Of a stretch of 6,836 nucleotides of DNA, positions 1 through 5,965 are shown piece by piece (the stretch's first letter is position 1; each line of letters begins with the position of its first letter). Origin of the DNA: Desulfobulbaceae bacterium (GTDB taxonomy: Bacteria; Desulfobacterota; Desulfobulbia; Desulfobulbales; Desulfobulbaceae); contig DRLX01000574.1 in NCBI GenBank assembly GCA_011322715.1, positions 1-6,836 of the forward strand. The letters are read 5' to 3'. The notes beneath the pieces are model-generated. The model was not told the origin of the DNA. It did not search any database and saw only the letters and a list, made by a program, of their open reading frames with translations. The translations under genes were made by a program, and so were the position numbers.

Positions 1-1140
1 AGGACGATGACCTTTCACGGGAACAGTTATATGGTCGATATGAAATATACGATCGACAATCCGGGAACAGGTCCGGTCCGGATTTCTCCTGCCATGAGCA
101 TGAATAATACGCCCTTTGCCCATGGCAGTACGACCAGTCGCTACCTTTTTCGCGGGCCGGCCCTTTATGTCGATAATAAACTCAACCAGATTAAACCTAA
201 GAAACTGGCGGACGGACCAAAGGTTTTTCAGGGTGATGTCAGTTGGGTCGGCTATGAGGACAACTATTTTATAGACTCTCTGATTCCCCTTCGTGTAGGC
301 AACCATCTGGTGACCATCGGCGGCACGGCGAGCCGCATCAGAACCGTGATCTCCGAAGGCGAGACCACGCTGGCGCCAAAGGGGAGCGCAGTCTATCCCT
401 ACAAGATGTATTTTGGTCCGAAAAAGCTTTCCATTCTCAAGAAAGAAGACCATAACCTGGCAAAGGCCATTAATTTCGGTTGGTTTGATGTGTTGGCAAA
501 ACCGACGCTCTGGTTGTTGAATTATCTTTATGGCTACATAGGCAACTACGGTGTCGCCATTATTATCGTGACCATCCTTATTAAAGCCGTCTTCTGGCCG
601 ATTACCTCCAAGGGTATGCGGTCCATGAAGAACATGCAGAAACTGCAGCCCAAGGTTGCCAAGCTTAAAGAAAAGTATAAGGATGATCCGAGCCGGATGA
701 ATCAGGAAATGATGGCTCTGTACAAGACGTACAAGGTCAATCCCGTTGGCGGCTGCCTGCCGATGGTCATCCAGATTCCTCTCTTCTTTGCCCTGTATCG
801 CGTATTGATGGCCGCCATTGAACTAAGACATGCGCCGTTTATGCTATGGATTAATGATCTTTCCGCTCCTGACAGATTGATGATTGGTTTTGATATTCCC
901 TATGTCCACGGCATCCCGGTTCTGACCTTGCTCATGGGGCTTTCCATGTATCTGCAACAGAAAATGACGCCGACAACGGCTGATCCGACCCAGGCAAAGA
1001 TTATGCAGTTTTTACCCGTTGTCTTTACCTTCATGTTTATCAACTTTGCTTCAGGGCTGGTTCTTTACTGGTTCGTCAACAATCTGCTTTCCATCCTTCA
1101 GCAACAGCTTATTAACCGACAGGTGAAGGCGACGGCATAA
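1..1140 (+). CDS. yidC: Membrane protein insertase YidC, 3' part (5' end outside window)
   Basis: YidC inserts and folds inner-membrane proteins, alone or with SecYEG. The frame is open from base 1, so the Met at 7 is internal and the true start lies to the left. What remains is 379 codons. The first 150 or so residues look like the end of the beta-rich periplasmic P1 domain of Gram-negative YidC. The conserved insertase core follows: a TM helix around 547-606 ending in a lysine (ILIKAVFWPIT) where E. coli has the groove arginine; a cytoplasmic helical hairpin around 610-740 (KNMQKLQPKVAKLKEKYKDD); the hallmark NPVGGCLPMVIQIP around 739-780; and further TM helices around 910-960 and 1009-1100, with SGLVLYW and QQQLINRQ near the end. 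The P1 domain rules out a Gram-positive SpoIIIJ/OxaA lipoprotein. jag follows after 26 nt, the usual neighbour. The family assignment is very secure. Confidence 0.97.
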   Translation, partial: RTMTFHGNSYMVDMKYTIDNPGTGPVRISPAMSMNNTPFAHGSTTSRYLFRGPALYVDNKLNQIKPKKLADGPKVFQGDVSWVGYEDNYFIDSLIPLRVGNHLVTIGGTASRIRTVISEGETTLAPKGSAVYPYKMYFGPKKLSILKKEDHNLAKAINFGWFDVLAKPTLWLLNYLYGYIGNYGVAIIIVTILIKAVFWPITSKGMRSMKNMQKLQPKVAKLKEKYKDDPSRMNQEMMALYKTYKVNPVGGCLPMVIQIPLFFALYRVLMAAIELRHAPFMLWINDLSAPDRLMIGFDIPYVHGIPVLTLLMGLSMYLQQKMTPTTADPTQAKIMQFLPVVFTFMFINFASGLVLYWFVNNLLSILQQQLINRQVKATA

Positions 1141-1166
1141 CCCTTTGAGAAACAGGAATAGCGTAT

Positions 1167-2114
1167 ATGGCTCAGGGAAAGGATTTTTACGGTCAGGAAG
1201 TTACGACAATTATTGAGGAAGCCTGTCGGGAATTCGGTGTTTCTCAGGAAGAACTTGATATTGAGGTTCTGGAAACCGGTTCCGCCGGAATATTTGGTCT
1301 GTGCAGAAAAAAGGCACACATCCGCGTAAGGAAAAAGACTGCTGATTCCGGGTCTGGAGGAAAAAATAAGAAATCAACCCCATCTACTCCTTCCCAGACA
1401 CAAAAAAGTTCAAAGAAAAAACAATCAGAAGGGCGGACCGGCAGGGAAAAGAAACGGGAAACGGCAGCAATTCCTTCTGAGCCGGAAACAGCAGCCGATG
1501 AACAGCGGGGCCCCCAAGGTAAAAAATCGGCTGGTTGTAAAAAAACAACCCATGTCCGTACCGGCAACAAAAAAGTATCTACATCGGTTGCGCCGCCGAC
1601 GGAAGATGTACTTGTTCAGGTTAAAACAGATATATGCCGGTTGGTTGAATTAATGGGCTACCCCTCTGAAATAACGCTGAAAGTTGACGATACAGCGCTT
1701 CGCTGCCATATCAGCGGTGAATATGAAGATGAGCTTGTCGGCAGTGAAGGGCGCACCCTTGACAGTATGCAGTACCTGTTGCGCAAGATGATGAGTTCCA
1801 GGTTGCCGGATCGGATGATGCTCTCACTTGATGCCGGAGATTTCAGGCAACGTCGGGCCGAAGAACTGAGAACCCGTGCTCTGCAGCTCGCCGAAGAGGT
1901 GAAGGAAACCGGAAAGACCCAGGCTATTCCAGCCTTGAACCCGGCTGAACGCCGGGAAGTACATATGATCTTGCAGGAGGACAAGGCCATTCGCAGCCGG
2001 TCGGTCGGCGATGGGCTATTCAAGAAAATTCTTATCTATAAACCGGGAAAAGGAAACAAATCTTCTTCCCGTAAACGTAGAGGCCGCCAAAGTGGCCGTT
2101 CCACGGAAAACTGA
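1167..2114 (+). CDS. jag: Jag/KhpB (EloR-like) RNA-binding protein: Jag-N, KH and R3H domains
   Basis: This is a 315-residue cytoplasmic single-stranded nucleic-acid-binding protein of the Jag/KhpB/EloR family. In Gram-positive bacteria the family works with KhpA to tune cell elongation and envelope genes; its role in Gram-negatives is less clear. Residues 5-57 form the Jag-N domain (GSAGIFGLCRKKAHIRV). Residues 58-145 are a Lys/Ser/Thr-rich, presumably disordered linker. Residues 146-221 are a KH domain with the GxxG loop as GSEG at 192-195 followed by RTLDSMQYL. Residues 228-292 are an R3H domain with the R-x3-H signature at R262 and H266. A basic tail (SRKRRGRQ) ends the protein. The start is supported by AGGAA at 1154-1158, 8 nt before the ATG. 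It sits between yidC and mnmE as usual, and its last 23 nt overlap the preferred mnmE start, suggesting translational coupling. Confidence 0.94.
   Translation: MAQGKDFYGQEVTTIIEEACREFGVSQEELDIEVLETGSAGIFGLCRKKAHIRVRKKTADSGSGGKNKKSTPSTPSQTQKSSKKKQSEGRTGREKKRETAAIPSEPETAADEQRGPQGKKSAGCKKTTHVRTGNKKVSTSVAPPTEDVLVQVKTDICRLVELMGYPSEITLKVDDTALRCHISGEYEDELVGSEGRTLDSMQYLLRKMMSSRLPDRMMLSLDAGDFRQRRAEELRTRALQLAEEVKETGKTQAIPALNPAERREVHMILQEDKAIRSRSVGDGLFKKILIYKPGKGNKSSSRKRRGRQSGRSTEN
2079..2083 (+). promoter_or_regulatory. Ribosome binding site deciding the mnmE start
   Basis: AGAGG lies 8 nt before the GTG at 2092, inside the end of jag. The alternative upstream ATG at 2011 has no purine-rich Shine-Dalgarno sequence before it. 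This favours the GTG start, which places the conserved DTIAA motif at residues 8-12 of MnmE. Confidence 0.55.
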
Positions 2115-3486
2115 TACAATTGCCGCCGTTGCCACTCCTGCCGGGATCGGCGGCATAGGAATAATCCGTATTTCAGGGCCCGACGCCCTTCCCGTTCTGC
2201 GACGTATTTTTCGTCCCCGTCGCACCGATCTGAAGACGTACCGGAGCCATCGGTTATATTATGGTTCCGCAGTGAATCGGGAGCAAGAAATTCTTGATGA
2301 AATTCTTGCCGTCTATATGCATGGACCGGCAACCTATACCCGTGAGGATGTCGTCGAGCTGCACAGCCATGGTTCCCATCTGGTTCTCCAATCCATTCTT
2401 TCTGAGGTCTTCGCTGCCGGCGCACGCCCTGCCGAACCCGGTGAATTCACAAAACGGGCCTTCCTGGCGGGTCGAATCGATCTGACAAGGGCCGAGGCGG
2501 TTATTGATCTTCTCAAGGCAAAAACCACGGGTGGAGTTCGGCTGGCGGTCGGTCAACTGCAGGGGAATCTGGAAAGTGCGCTGACCCCGGTACGAGACGT
2601 CCTGATTCGACTGTTGGCGGTTGTGGAAGTGGCCATTGATTTTCCCGATGACGATGTCGAAATTCTGGACAGGGAGAAGCTGCGAAACCAGCTTCAGGAG
2701 AGCGTCATAGCGCCGGTGAAGGAGTTGCTCCATCTCGCCGGTCAGGGGAAGGTTATTCGCGAGGGTGTGCATGTCGTGATTGTCGGGCGGCCCAATGTTG
2801 GTAAATCAAGCCTGCTCAATGGTCTGCTTCGGGAAGAACGAGCCCTGGTGACGAATATCCCCGGTACGACCCGGGACACCATTGAAGAAATGATCGCCAT
2901 CCATGGCGTTCCCGTCCATCTGGTTGATACGGCCGGTATTCACGCCCATGAAGATCTGGTAGAAGCGCTTGGTATTGAGCGGGCGCGTAAGAAATTGCGT
3001 GAAGCGGACCTGGTGTTGTTCATGGTCGATGCCCAGGCAGGGATTACCGAGCAGGATCGGGAGCTGTATCGGCTGGTTTGTAAGCGCAACCATCTTATTG
3101 TTTATAACAAAATGGATCTGGTGGCGGAGGAGCAGCTGCAGGATTTGGAAAAAATGTTCCCAGGTATCGAATCCGTTCGTTTGTCGGCCCGGACCGGAAA
3201 GGGTCTTGAAGAGCTGCAGGAGGCCATCTATGCAAAAGTCGTTACCTGCGAACGGGAGTTGGAAGAGCAGCTTCCCTGCGCGCCGAATGTGCGACATCAG
3301 GCTATTTTGTCGGCAATGCTTGAGACCTGCAGGCGCATTGACCAGGCATTGCTTGCGCAAATTCCCGCCGATCTACTGGCCGTCGAGCTGCAGGCGGCGC
3401 TGGATGGTTTAATGGATATTACAGGGGTGACCACCCCTGAAGATGTGCTGGAAAAGATTTTTTCCGAATTCTGTATAGGAAAATAA
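2092..3486 (+). CDS. mnmE: tRNA uridine-5-carboxymethylaminomethyl modification GTPase MnmE (TrmE)
   Basis: MnmE is a dimeric GTPase that, with the FAD enzyme MnmG, installs (carboxymethyl)aminomethyl groups at C5 of wobble U34 in tRNAs, using a folate-borne one-carbon unit. I start it at GTG 2092 (464 aa, close to the usual 450-465) rather than ATG 2011 (491 aa). The N-terminal folate-binding domain begins DTIAAVATPAGIGGIGIIRISG. Helical segments flank the G domain, which shows G1 GRPNVGKSS (232-240), G2 TTRD (259-262), G3 DTAG (279-282) and G4 NKMD (339-342). The protein ends in FCIGK, the family's C-terminal motif with the essential cysteine. All hallmark residues are intact. It overlaps the 3' end of jag by 23 nt and is the last gene of this plus-strand run. 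mnmG does not follow directly; the next gene is convergent. Confidence 0.97.
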   Translation: MAVPRKTDTIAAVATPAGIGGIGIIRISGPDALPVLRRIFRPRRTDLKTYRSHRLYYGSAVNREQEILDEILAVYMHGPATYTREDVVELHSHGSHLVLQSILSEVFAAGARPAEPGEFTKRAFLAGRIDLTRAEAVIDLLKAKTTGGVRLAVGQLQGNLESALTPVRDVLIRLLAVVEVAIDFPDDDVEILDREKLRNQLQESVIAPVKELLHLAGQGKVIREGVHVVIVGRPNVGKSSLLNGLLREERALVTNIPGTTRDTIEEMIAIHGVPVHLVDTAGIHAHEDLVEALGIERARKKLREADLVLFMVDAQAGITEQDRELYRLVCKRNHLIVYNKMDLVAEEQLQDLEKMFPGIESVRLSARTGKGLEELQEAIYAKVVTCERELEEQLPCAPNVRHQAILSAMLETCRRIDQALLAQIPADLLAVELQAALDGLMDITGVTTPEDVLEKIFSEFCIGK

Positions 3487-3537
3487 GGGCCTGTAAGGCC
3501 AAGTAAGGTGCGTGACACTTATTTTTGCACAGGCCCT
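3486..3537. repeat. Structured intergenic inverted repeat with a REP-like core; possible mnmE terminator
   Basis: Perfect 9-bp arms AGGGCCTGT (3486-3494) and ACAGGCCCT (3529-3537) enclose 34 nt. Nested inside are GGCC/GGCC around TGTAA (3488-3500) and a small hairpin whose core is GGTGCGTGACAC (3507-3518; arms AAG(G)TG and CACTT, one bulged G). The inner hairpin is followed by ATTTTTG, so it could act as a weak intrinsic terminator for mnmE; the outer stem has no T tract on the plus strand. The core resembles the short GTG...CAC palindromes of REP elements mobilised by RAYT transposases. That is an impression from memory; a genome-wide copy count is needed to call it REP or a MITE remnant. 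Confidence 0.5.
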
Positions 3538-3562
3538 AAGGTAAGAAAACCTGGATTTTTTC

Positions 3563-3596
3563 CGAAATGTTTGTTGCAACAAAACAAAATGTTTCG
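3563..3596. repeat. A/T-rich palindrome between convergent mnmE and bactofilin genes
   Basis: A perfect 14-bp palindrome TTTGTTGCAACAAA occupies 3570-3583. It extends to an imperfect longer stem, with CGAAA at 3563-3567 matching TTTCG at 3592-3596 and one bulged A. The octamer AAATGTTT also occurs twice as a direct repeat (3565-3572 and 3587-3594). It starts 15 nt past the bactofilin stop codon on the minus strand and could be that gene's 3' stem-loop, but no clear T run follows on that strand. A protein-binding site is the alternative. Confidence 0.4.
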
Positions 3597-3610
3597 AACA
3601 GGGATCTTTG

Positions 3611-4069
3611 TTATTCCCGGTTGGCTGTTTTGCTGTTTTCGTTTACCTGCCCGTCCTTGCCGGAGCCTGTCGGTTTCCCTTTAGTCGGGGCTGTTTTATT
3701 CGGATTTGCGCTATGGATTTCCCCTTCCAGGGAAGCGCCGGGCTCTACCGTTAAGTTGGCCGAGGTCAGTTTGCCCTTGATTGAGGCCGTGCTATGGGCC
3801 GTTACCAGACGGGCGTCAATATCACCCTCAATGACGCCGTGGCATATCAGGGCGCCTAACGTCACATTGCCGTTGACCCGACCGGTTTCGCTGAGGACAA
3901 GGTATTCACCCTTGATGTTCCCATCCACTGTTCCATCAATACGGGCCTTTCCCCTAAAATCAATCTCCCCGATAATATGCATTTCTTTGGAGATGATACA
4001 GGATATTGCCTCTTTCGAAACAATCTCGGCTTCATCCTGGAGAGTGTCTTTCTTGGAAAAAATTGCCAT
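3611..4069 (-). CDS. Bactofilin (polymer-forming cytoskeletal protein, CcmA/BacM-like)
   Basis: Bactofilins are small bacterial cytoskeletal proteins that polymerise without nucleotide into membrane-associated filaments and position cell-wall enzymes. This one is 152 aa. Residues about 1-25 form a short polar N-terminal tail. Residues about 26-120 are the right-handed beta-helix core, visible as alternating short hydrophobic strands and glycine turns (IIGEIDFRGKARIDGTVDGN, then VNGNVTLGALICHGVIEGDI). Residues about 121-152 are a disordered Lys/Thr/Asn/Gly-rich tail. Length and layout are typical. No strong Shine-Dalgarno sequence is visible before the ATG, so it may rely on coupling to the M23 peptidase gene, whose stop codon is 13 nt upstream on the same strand. 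Pairing of bactofilins with M23 peptidases is known, for example CcmA with Csd1 in Helicobacter. The exact role here is inferred. Confidence 0.93.
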   Translation of the reverse strand: MAIFSKKDTLQDEAEIVSKEAISCIISKEMHIIGEIDFRGKARIDGTVDGNIKGEYLVLSETGRVNGNVTLGALICHGVIEGDIDARLVTAHSTASIKGKLTSANLTVEPGASLEGEIHSANPNKTAPTKGKPTGSGKDGQVNENSKTANRE

Positions 4070-4082
4070 AATTTTGAGATTA

Positions 4083-5039
4083 TTATTTGGAAAGAAGTTT
4101 GGCGATCCGTAAAAATTTCATGGGGTCAATGGATTTTTTATGATAATGCACTTCGTAGTGCAGGTGTGATCCGGTACTACGTCCGGTGTTGCCTACCAGA
4201 CCTATAACCTGGCCACGGGTCACCCTGTCACCGGCCTTGACCAGTCGTTTGCTGAGGTGTGCATACAGTGTTTCGTAGCCATTGGTGTGTCTGATAACTA
4301 TGCAGTTGCCGAACCCTCCATGATTGAAGCTGGAACGTCGAACAACGCCGCTCCCGGTGGCATGTACTTTGTCACCGGTCCGGCCTTTAAAATCAATACC
4401 GGCATGGAAAGCCCTGCGGTGGTTGATAGGATCTTTGCGACGACCATATCCGGAGGTAATATTCGATGGCATAGGACGGCCAAGGGGCAGTTGTTGCAAC
4501 AGGGTAAGATAACGATCCGTTGTATCAAGGAGTTCATCACCCGTCTTGATGTTCGGGTCGATATAAAGGCCACCGCTGTGACTTGGATCTTCGTCGACTT
4601 TAATCTTGATGCCGATTTGATCCATGAGCGTTTTGAGTATTTTATTGCGCTCGTCAAGTCGACTGATGCTGACGCTGTATAGATTGGCTTTTTCCTGCTG
4701 CAACTCGGCAATTCTGGTCTCATATCGATCAATGACCCGTAACCTCTGCAGTTTTATTCGGGTCAGTTCGGCTTTCGTCTGGTCCAGTTCGCGGGCGATA
4801 TGTTGATCATTGCCTATGTTGACTTGCTCCAGCCGGGCAATCTGTTGCCGGAGAGTACTGTTCTGCCGCCAGTGGTAACAACCGGTAATGGTGCCTAAAC
4901 AGAGGAGCATTATACCGATGATTGTCCAGACGGCCCCTCGCCGAAGGAGACTTCTTCGGATGAGAAAAGTACGGCCTCTGCCGGATTCCCCTGTAATTAT
5001 GATATGTAATTTGTCTTCACGCATAAAGGTTGGGTCCAT
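4083..5039 (-). CDS. Membrane-anchored M23 (LytM-type) peptidoglycan endopeptidase with coiled coil
   Basis: A 318-aa zinc metallopeptidase of family M23, expected to cut peptidoglycan cross-links in the periplasm. Residues 1-36 are a short basic cytoplasmic segment (GESGRGRTFLIRRS). Residues about 37-54 are one TM helix. Residues about 58-140 are a Leu/Gln/Glu-rich coiled coil. Residues about 195-305 are the peptidase domain, opened by SGYGRRKDP (196-204). All zinc-site and catalytic residues are present: H212 and D216 (HAGID), H261 (YAHL), H292 and H294 (HLHYE). The domain therefore looks active rather than a degenerate EnvC/NlpD-type activator. The ATG at 5039 has AGGTGA almost touching it; the ATG at 5024 is an alternative start with no closer ribosome site. 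The bactofilin gene follows after 13 nt, so the two are probably co-transcribed from the promoter at 5087-5115. Confidence 0.93.
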   Translation of the reverse strand: MDPTFMREDKLHIIITGESGRGRTFLIRRSLLRRGAVWTIIGIMLLCLGTITGCYHWRQNSTLRQQIARLEQVNIGNDQHIARELDQTKAELTRIKLQRLRVIDRYETRIAELQQEKANLYSVSISRLDERNKILKTLMDQIGIKIKVDEDPSHSGGLYIDPNIKTGDELLDTTDRYLTLLQQLPLGRPMPSNITSGYGRRKDPINHRRAFHAGIDFKGRTGDKVHATGSGVVRRSSFNHGGFGNCIVIRHTNGYETLYAHLSKRLVKAGDRVTRGQVIGLVGNTGRSTGSHLHYEVHYHKKSIDPMKFLRIAKLLSK

Positions 5040-5068
5040 TCACCTGTATGTGGAGAAAATGTTGAGTA

Positions 5069-5086
5069 GTCCTTCCGCTGGAGGAC
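5069..5086 (-). promoter_or_regulatory. Imperfect dyad at the predicted transcription start of the M23-bactofilin unit
   Basis: On the minus strand GTCCTCC pairs with GG(A)AGGAC across an AGC triloop: 7 bp with one bulged A. It lies directly downstream of the predicted -10 box and covers the expected start point near 5080. It could be an operator or a 5'-end mRNA hairpin. It is short, so chance is possible. Confidence 0.3.
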
Positions 5087-5115
5087 GTTATACCCGGAAT
5101 AGAACAGAGATGCAA
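5087..5115 (-). promoter_or_regulatory. Predicted sigma70-type promoter of the M23-bactofilin operon
   Basis: On the minus strand TTGCAT (5115-5110) and TATAAC (5092-5087) are separated by exactly 17 nt. The -10 matches 5 of 6 consensus positions and the -35 matches 3 of 6. The predicted start near 5080 leaves a leader of about 40 nt before the ATG at 5039. The position, between an upstream dyad and the gene, supports it. Confidence 0.45.
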
Positions 5116-5125
5116 GGGGATGCTT

Positions 5126-5172
5126 TTCTGCGGCAGTACTCTATATTTTTGGATGAGTCGACTGCCGCAGAA
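5126..5172. repeat. 12-bp perfect inverted repeat in the spacer between two minus-strand genes
   Basis: TTCTGCGGCAGT (5126-5137) and ACTGCCGCAGAA (5161-5172) are perfect complements around a 23-nt, A/T-rich loop. On the minus strand it starts 23 nt after the stop of the SLOG-like gene and ends just upstream of the predicted -35 box of the M23 operon. No T tract follows either arm in the useful direction, so it is not a classic intrinsic terminator. It may protect the upstream mRNA, mark a factor-dependent end, or bind a regulator. Confidence 0.5.
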
Positions 5173-5195
5173 CAAGAGGAATGCGAAAAGAGGTA

Positions 5196-5738
5196 TTAAA
5201 AGCTGTCGGTAAAGAGTTGCTCTATGGCACTTCGGCCTTCATCGCTGAGATACCTGGTCCCTGAACCGACAAAGGTGTCATGGGTAATTTTCGGGGAATC
5301 TTCTTCCCATACACCGTCCTTCCAGGTAAACCATTTATTTTGGTTCTGGTCAAAGACGTGCAGCGGTCGGTTGAAGAGCTTCGCCAGTTCAACGGCCCAG
5401 CCTGTTCCGCCTTTGACGGAGTTGTCCTTGAGTATGACACCGATGACGAAGACCTGATGCCCTTTGTTGACCATGTGAAAAATCGACTGAAGAACCCTCC
5501 GTATTTTTTCGGTTTCATAATAGGTGCGGTTCATCATTCGTGAGGCGATTTCCATGCTGATGTCGCCCCGTTTAAGATCTTCTTCCGAGAGCATGATAGG
5601 ATTCTTATCCCGGTTGAGTCGGTGGCCCTCAAAGGTAAAAATAACTTCATTAACACCGAATTTCTCAGCATTTTCACCAAATACGGTTTCCGCGCCCTTC
5701 AGGCCGCCGTGAAACAGTGTACATTCATTTGCATTCAT
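5196..5738 (-). CDS. Conserved-looking hypothetical protein with SLOG/Rossmann-like motifs
   Basis: A 180-aa soluble protein with no signal peptide or TM helix; I cannot assign a function. Near the N terminus is HGGLKGAETVFGENAEKFG (10-28), then FTFEGH (34-39). Near the middle is GGTGWAVELAKLFNRPLHVF (110-129), followed by DQNQNKWFTW (130-139). An early glycine-rich loop with an acidic residue after it, and a later GGTGxA motif before a strand of the K/RP-hxVFD type, recall the SLOG superfamily (LOG, DprA, YpsA), which binds nucleotides or related ligands in a Rossmann-like fold. This is inferred from motif shape. AGGTGA ends 7 nt before the ATG (5746-5751 on the plus strand), a good ribosome site that fixes the start. 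A possible 37-codon gene ends 17 nt upstream on the same strand. Neighbours cmoB and the M23 peptidase give no obvious functional link. Confidence 0.8.
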   Translation of the reverse strand: MNANECTLFHGGLKGAETVFGENAEKFGVNEVIFTFEGHRLNRDKNPIMLSEEDLKRGDISMEIASRMMNRTYYETEKIRRVLQSIFHMVNKGHQVFVIGVILKDNSVKGGTGWAVELAKLFNRPLHVFDQNQNKWFTWKDGVWEEDSPKITHDTFVGSGTRYLSDEGRSAIEQLFTDSF

Positions 5739-5745
5739 CGTCTAT

Positions 5746-5751
5746 TCACCT
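5746..5751 (-). promoter_or_regulatory. Ribosome binding site of the SLOG-like gene
   Basis: AGGTGA, preceded by a run of A, sits 7 nt before the ATG at 5738 on the minus strand. It fixes the start of the 180-aa protein and lies just past the stop of the candidate small gene, so re-initiation between the two is plausible. Confidence 0.6.
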
Positions 5752-5755
5752 TTTT

Positions 5756-5869
5756 TCAATGCAGAACAGGTTGCGGTTTGAGCGGTAATTCTATGTGCCG
5801 CCCATGGCGATTGATAACATTGTCCATCATTTGTTTCTCTTCAATAGCGGTTAGCTCCTCATTTTTCAA
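5756..5869 (-). CDS. Candidate 37-aa small protein upstream of the SLOG-like gene
   Basis: A short minus-strand frame with TTG at 5869 and TGA at 5758-5756. The Shine-Dalgarno-like GAGAG (5877-5881 on the plus strand) lies 7 nt before the TTG. The product would read MKNEELTAIEEKQMMD and continue NVINRHGRHIELPLKPQPVLH: an acidic helical-looking N-terminal half and a basic, proline-containing C-terminal half. No TM segment or known motif is visible. ATG codons at 5830 and 5827 are alternative starts giving 24 or 23 aa. It ends 17 nt before the start of the SLOG-like gene, as expected for a coupled pair. The frame has no stop for some distance upstream of the TTG, so the start is uncertain. The amino-acid make-up looks protein-like, but at this length chance cannot be excluded. 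Confidence 0.4.
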   Translation of the reverse strand: MKNEELTAIEEKQMMDNVINRHGRHIELPLKPQPVLH

Positions 5870-5965
5870 GATTATTCTCTCAGTTTGATAGAGAAAAGAG
5901 CAAATGTAAGGCGGAAAAACAGTATCGCAATTACCACCTGTCTTTCAGCCCCGTCACCAGGACCG

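Noticed and set aside
2254..2772. 172-codon minus-strand open frame within mnmE
   Set aside because: It is a shadow of the strongly conserved MnmE coding sequence, with no ribosome site or family resemblance.
3422..3439. Perfect inverted repeat CAGGGGTGACCACCCCTG inside mnmE
   Set aside because: It encodes the conserved ITGVTTPED stretch near the MnmE C terminus and has a 2-nt centre, so protein constraint and chance explain it.
3567..4112. 181-codon plus-strand open frame opposite the bactofilin
   Set aside because: It is antisense to a clear bactofilin gene, has no recognisable domain, and its content mirrors the opposite strand.
4888..5199. 103-codon plus-strand frame spanning the M23 start and the spacer
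   Set aside because: It overlaps the M23 N terminus, the promoter and the inverted repeat on the opposite strand, and shows no protein-like motif.
5870..5965. Promoter or terminator in the cmoB-small ORF gap
   Set aside because: Only weak TTGCGA-like and A/T-rich stretches and no convincing hairpin were found, so cmoB and the downstream genes may share a transcript.
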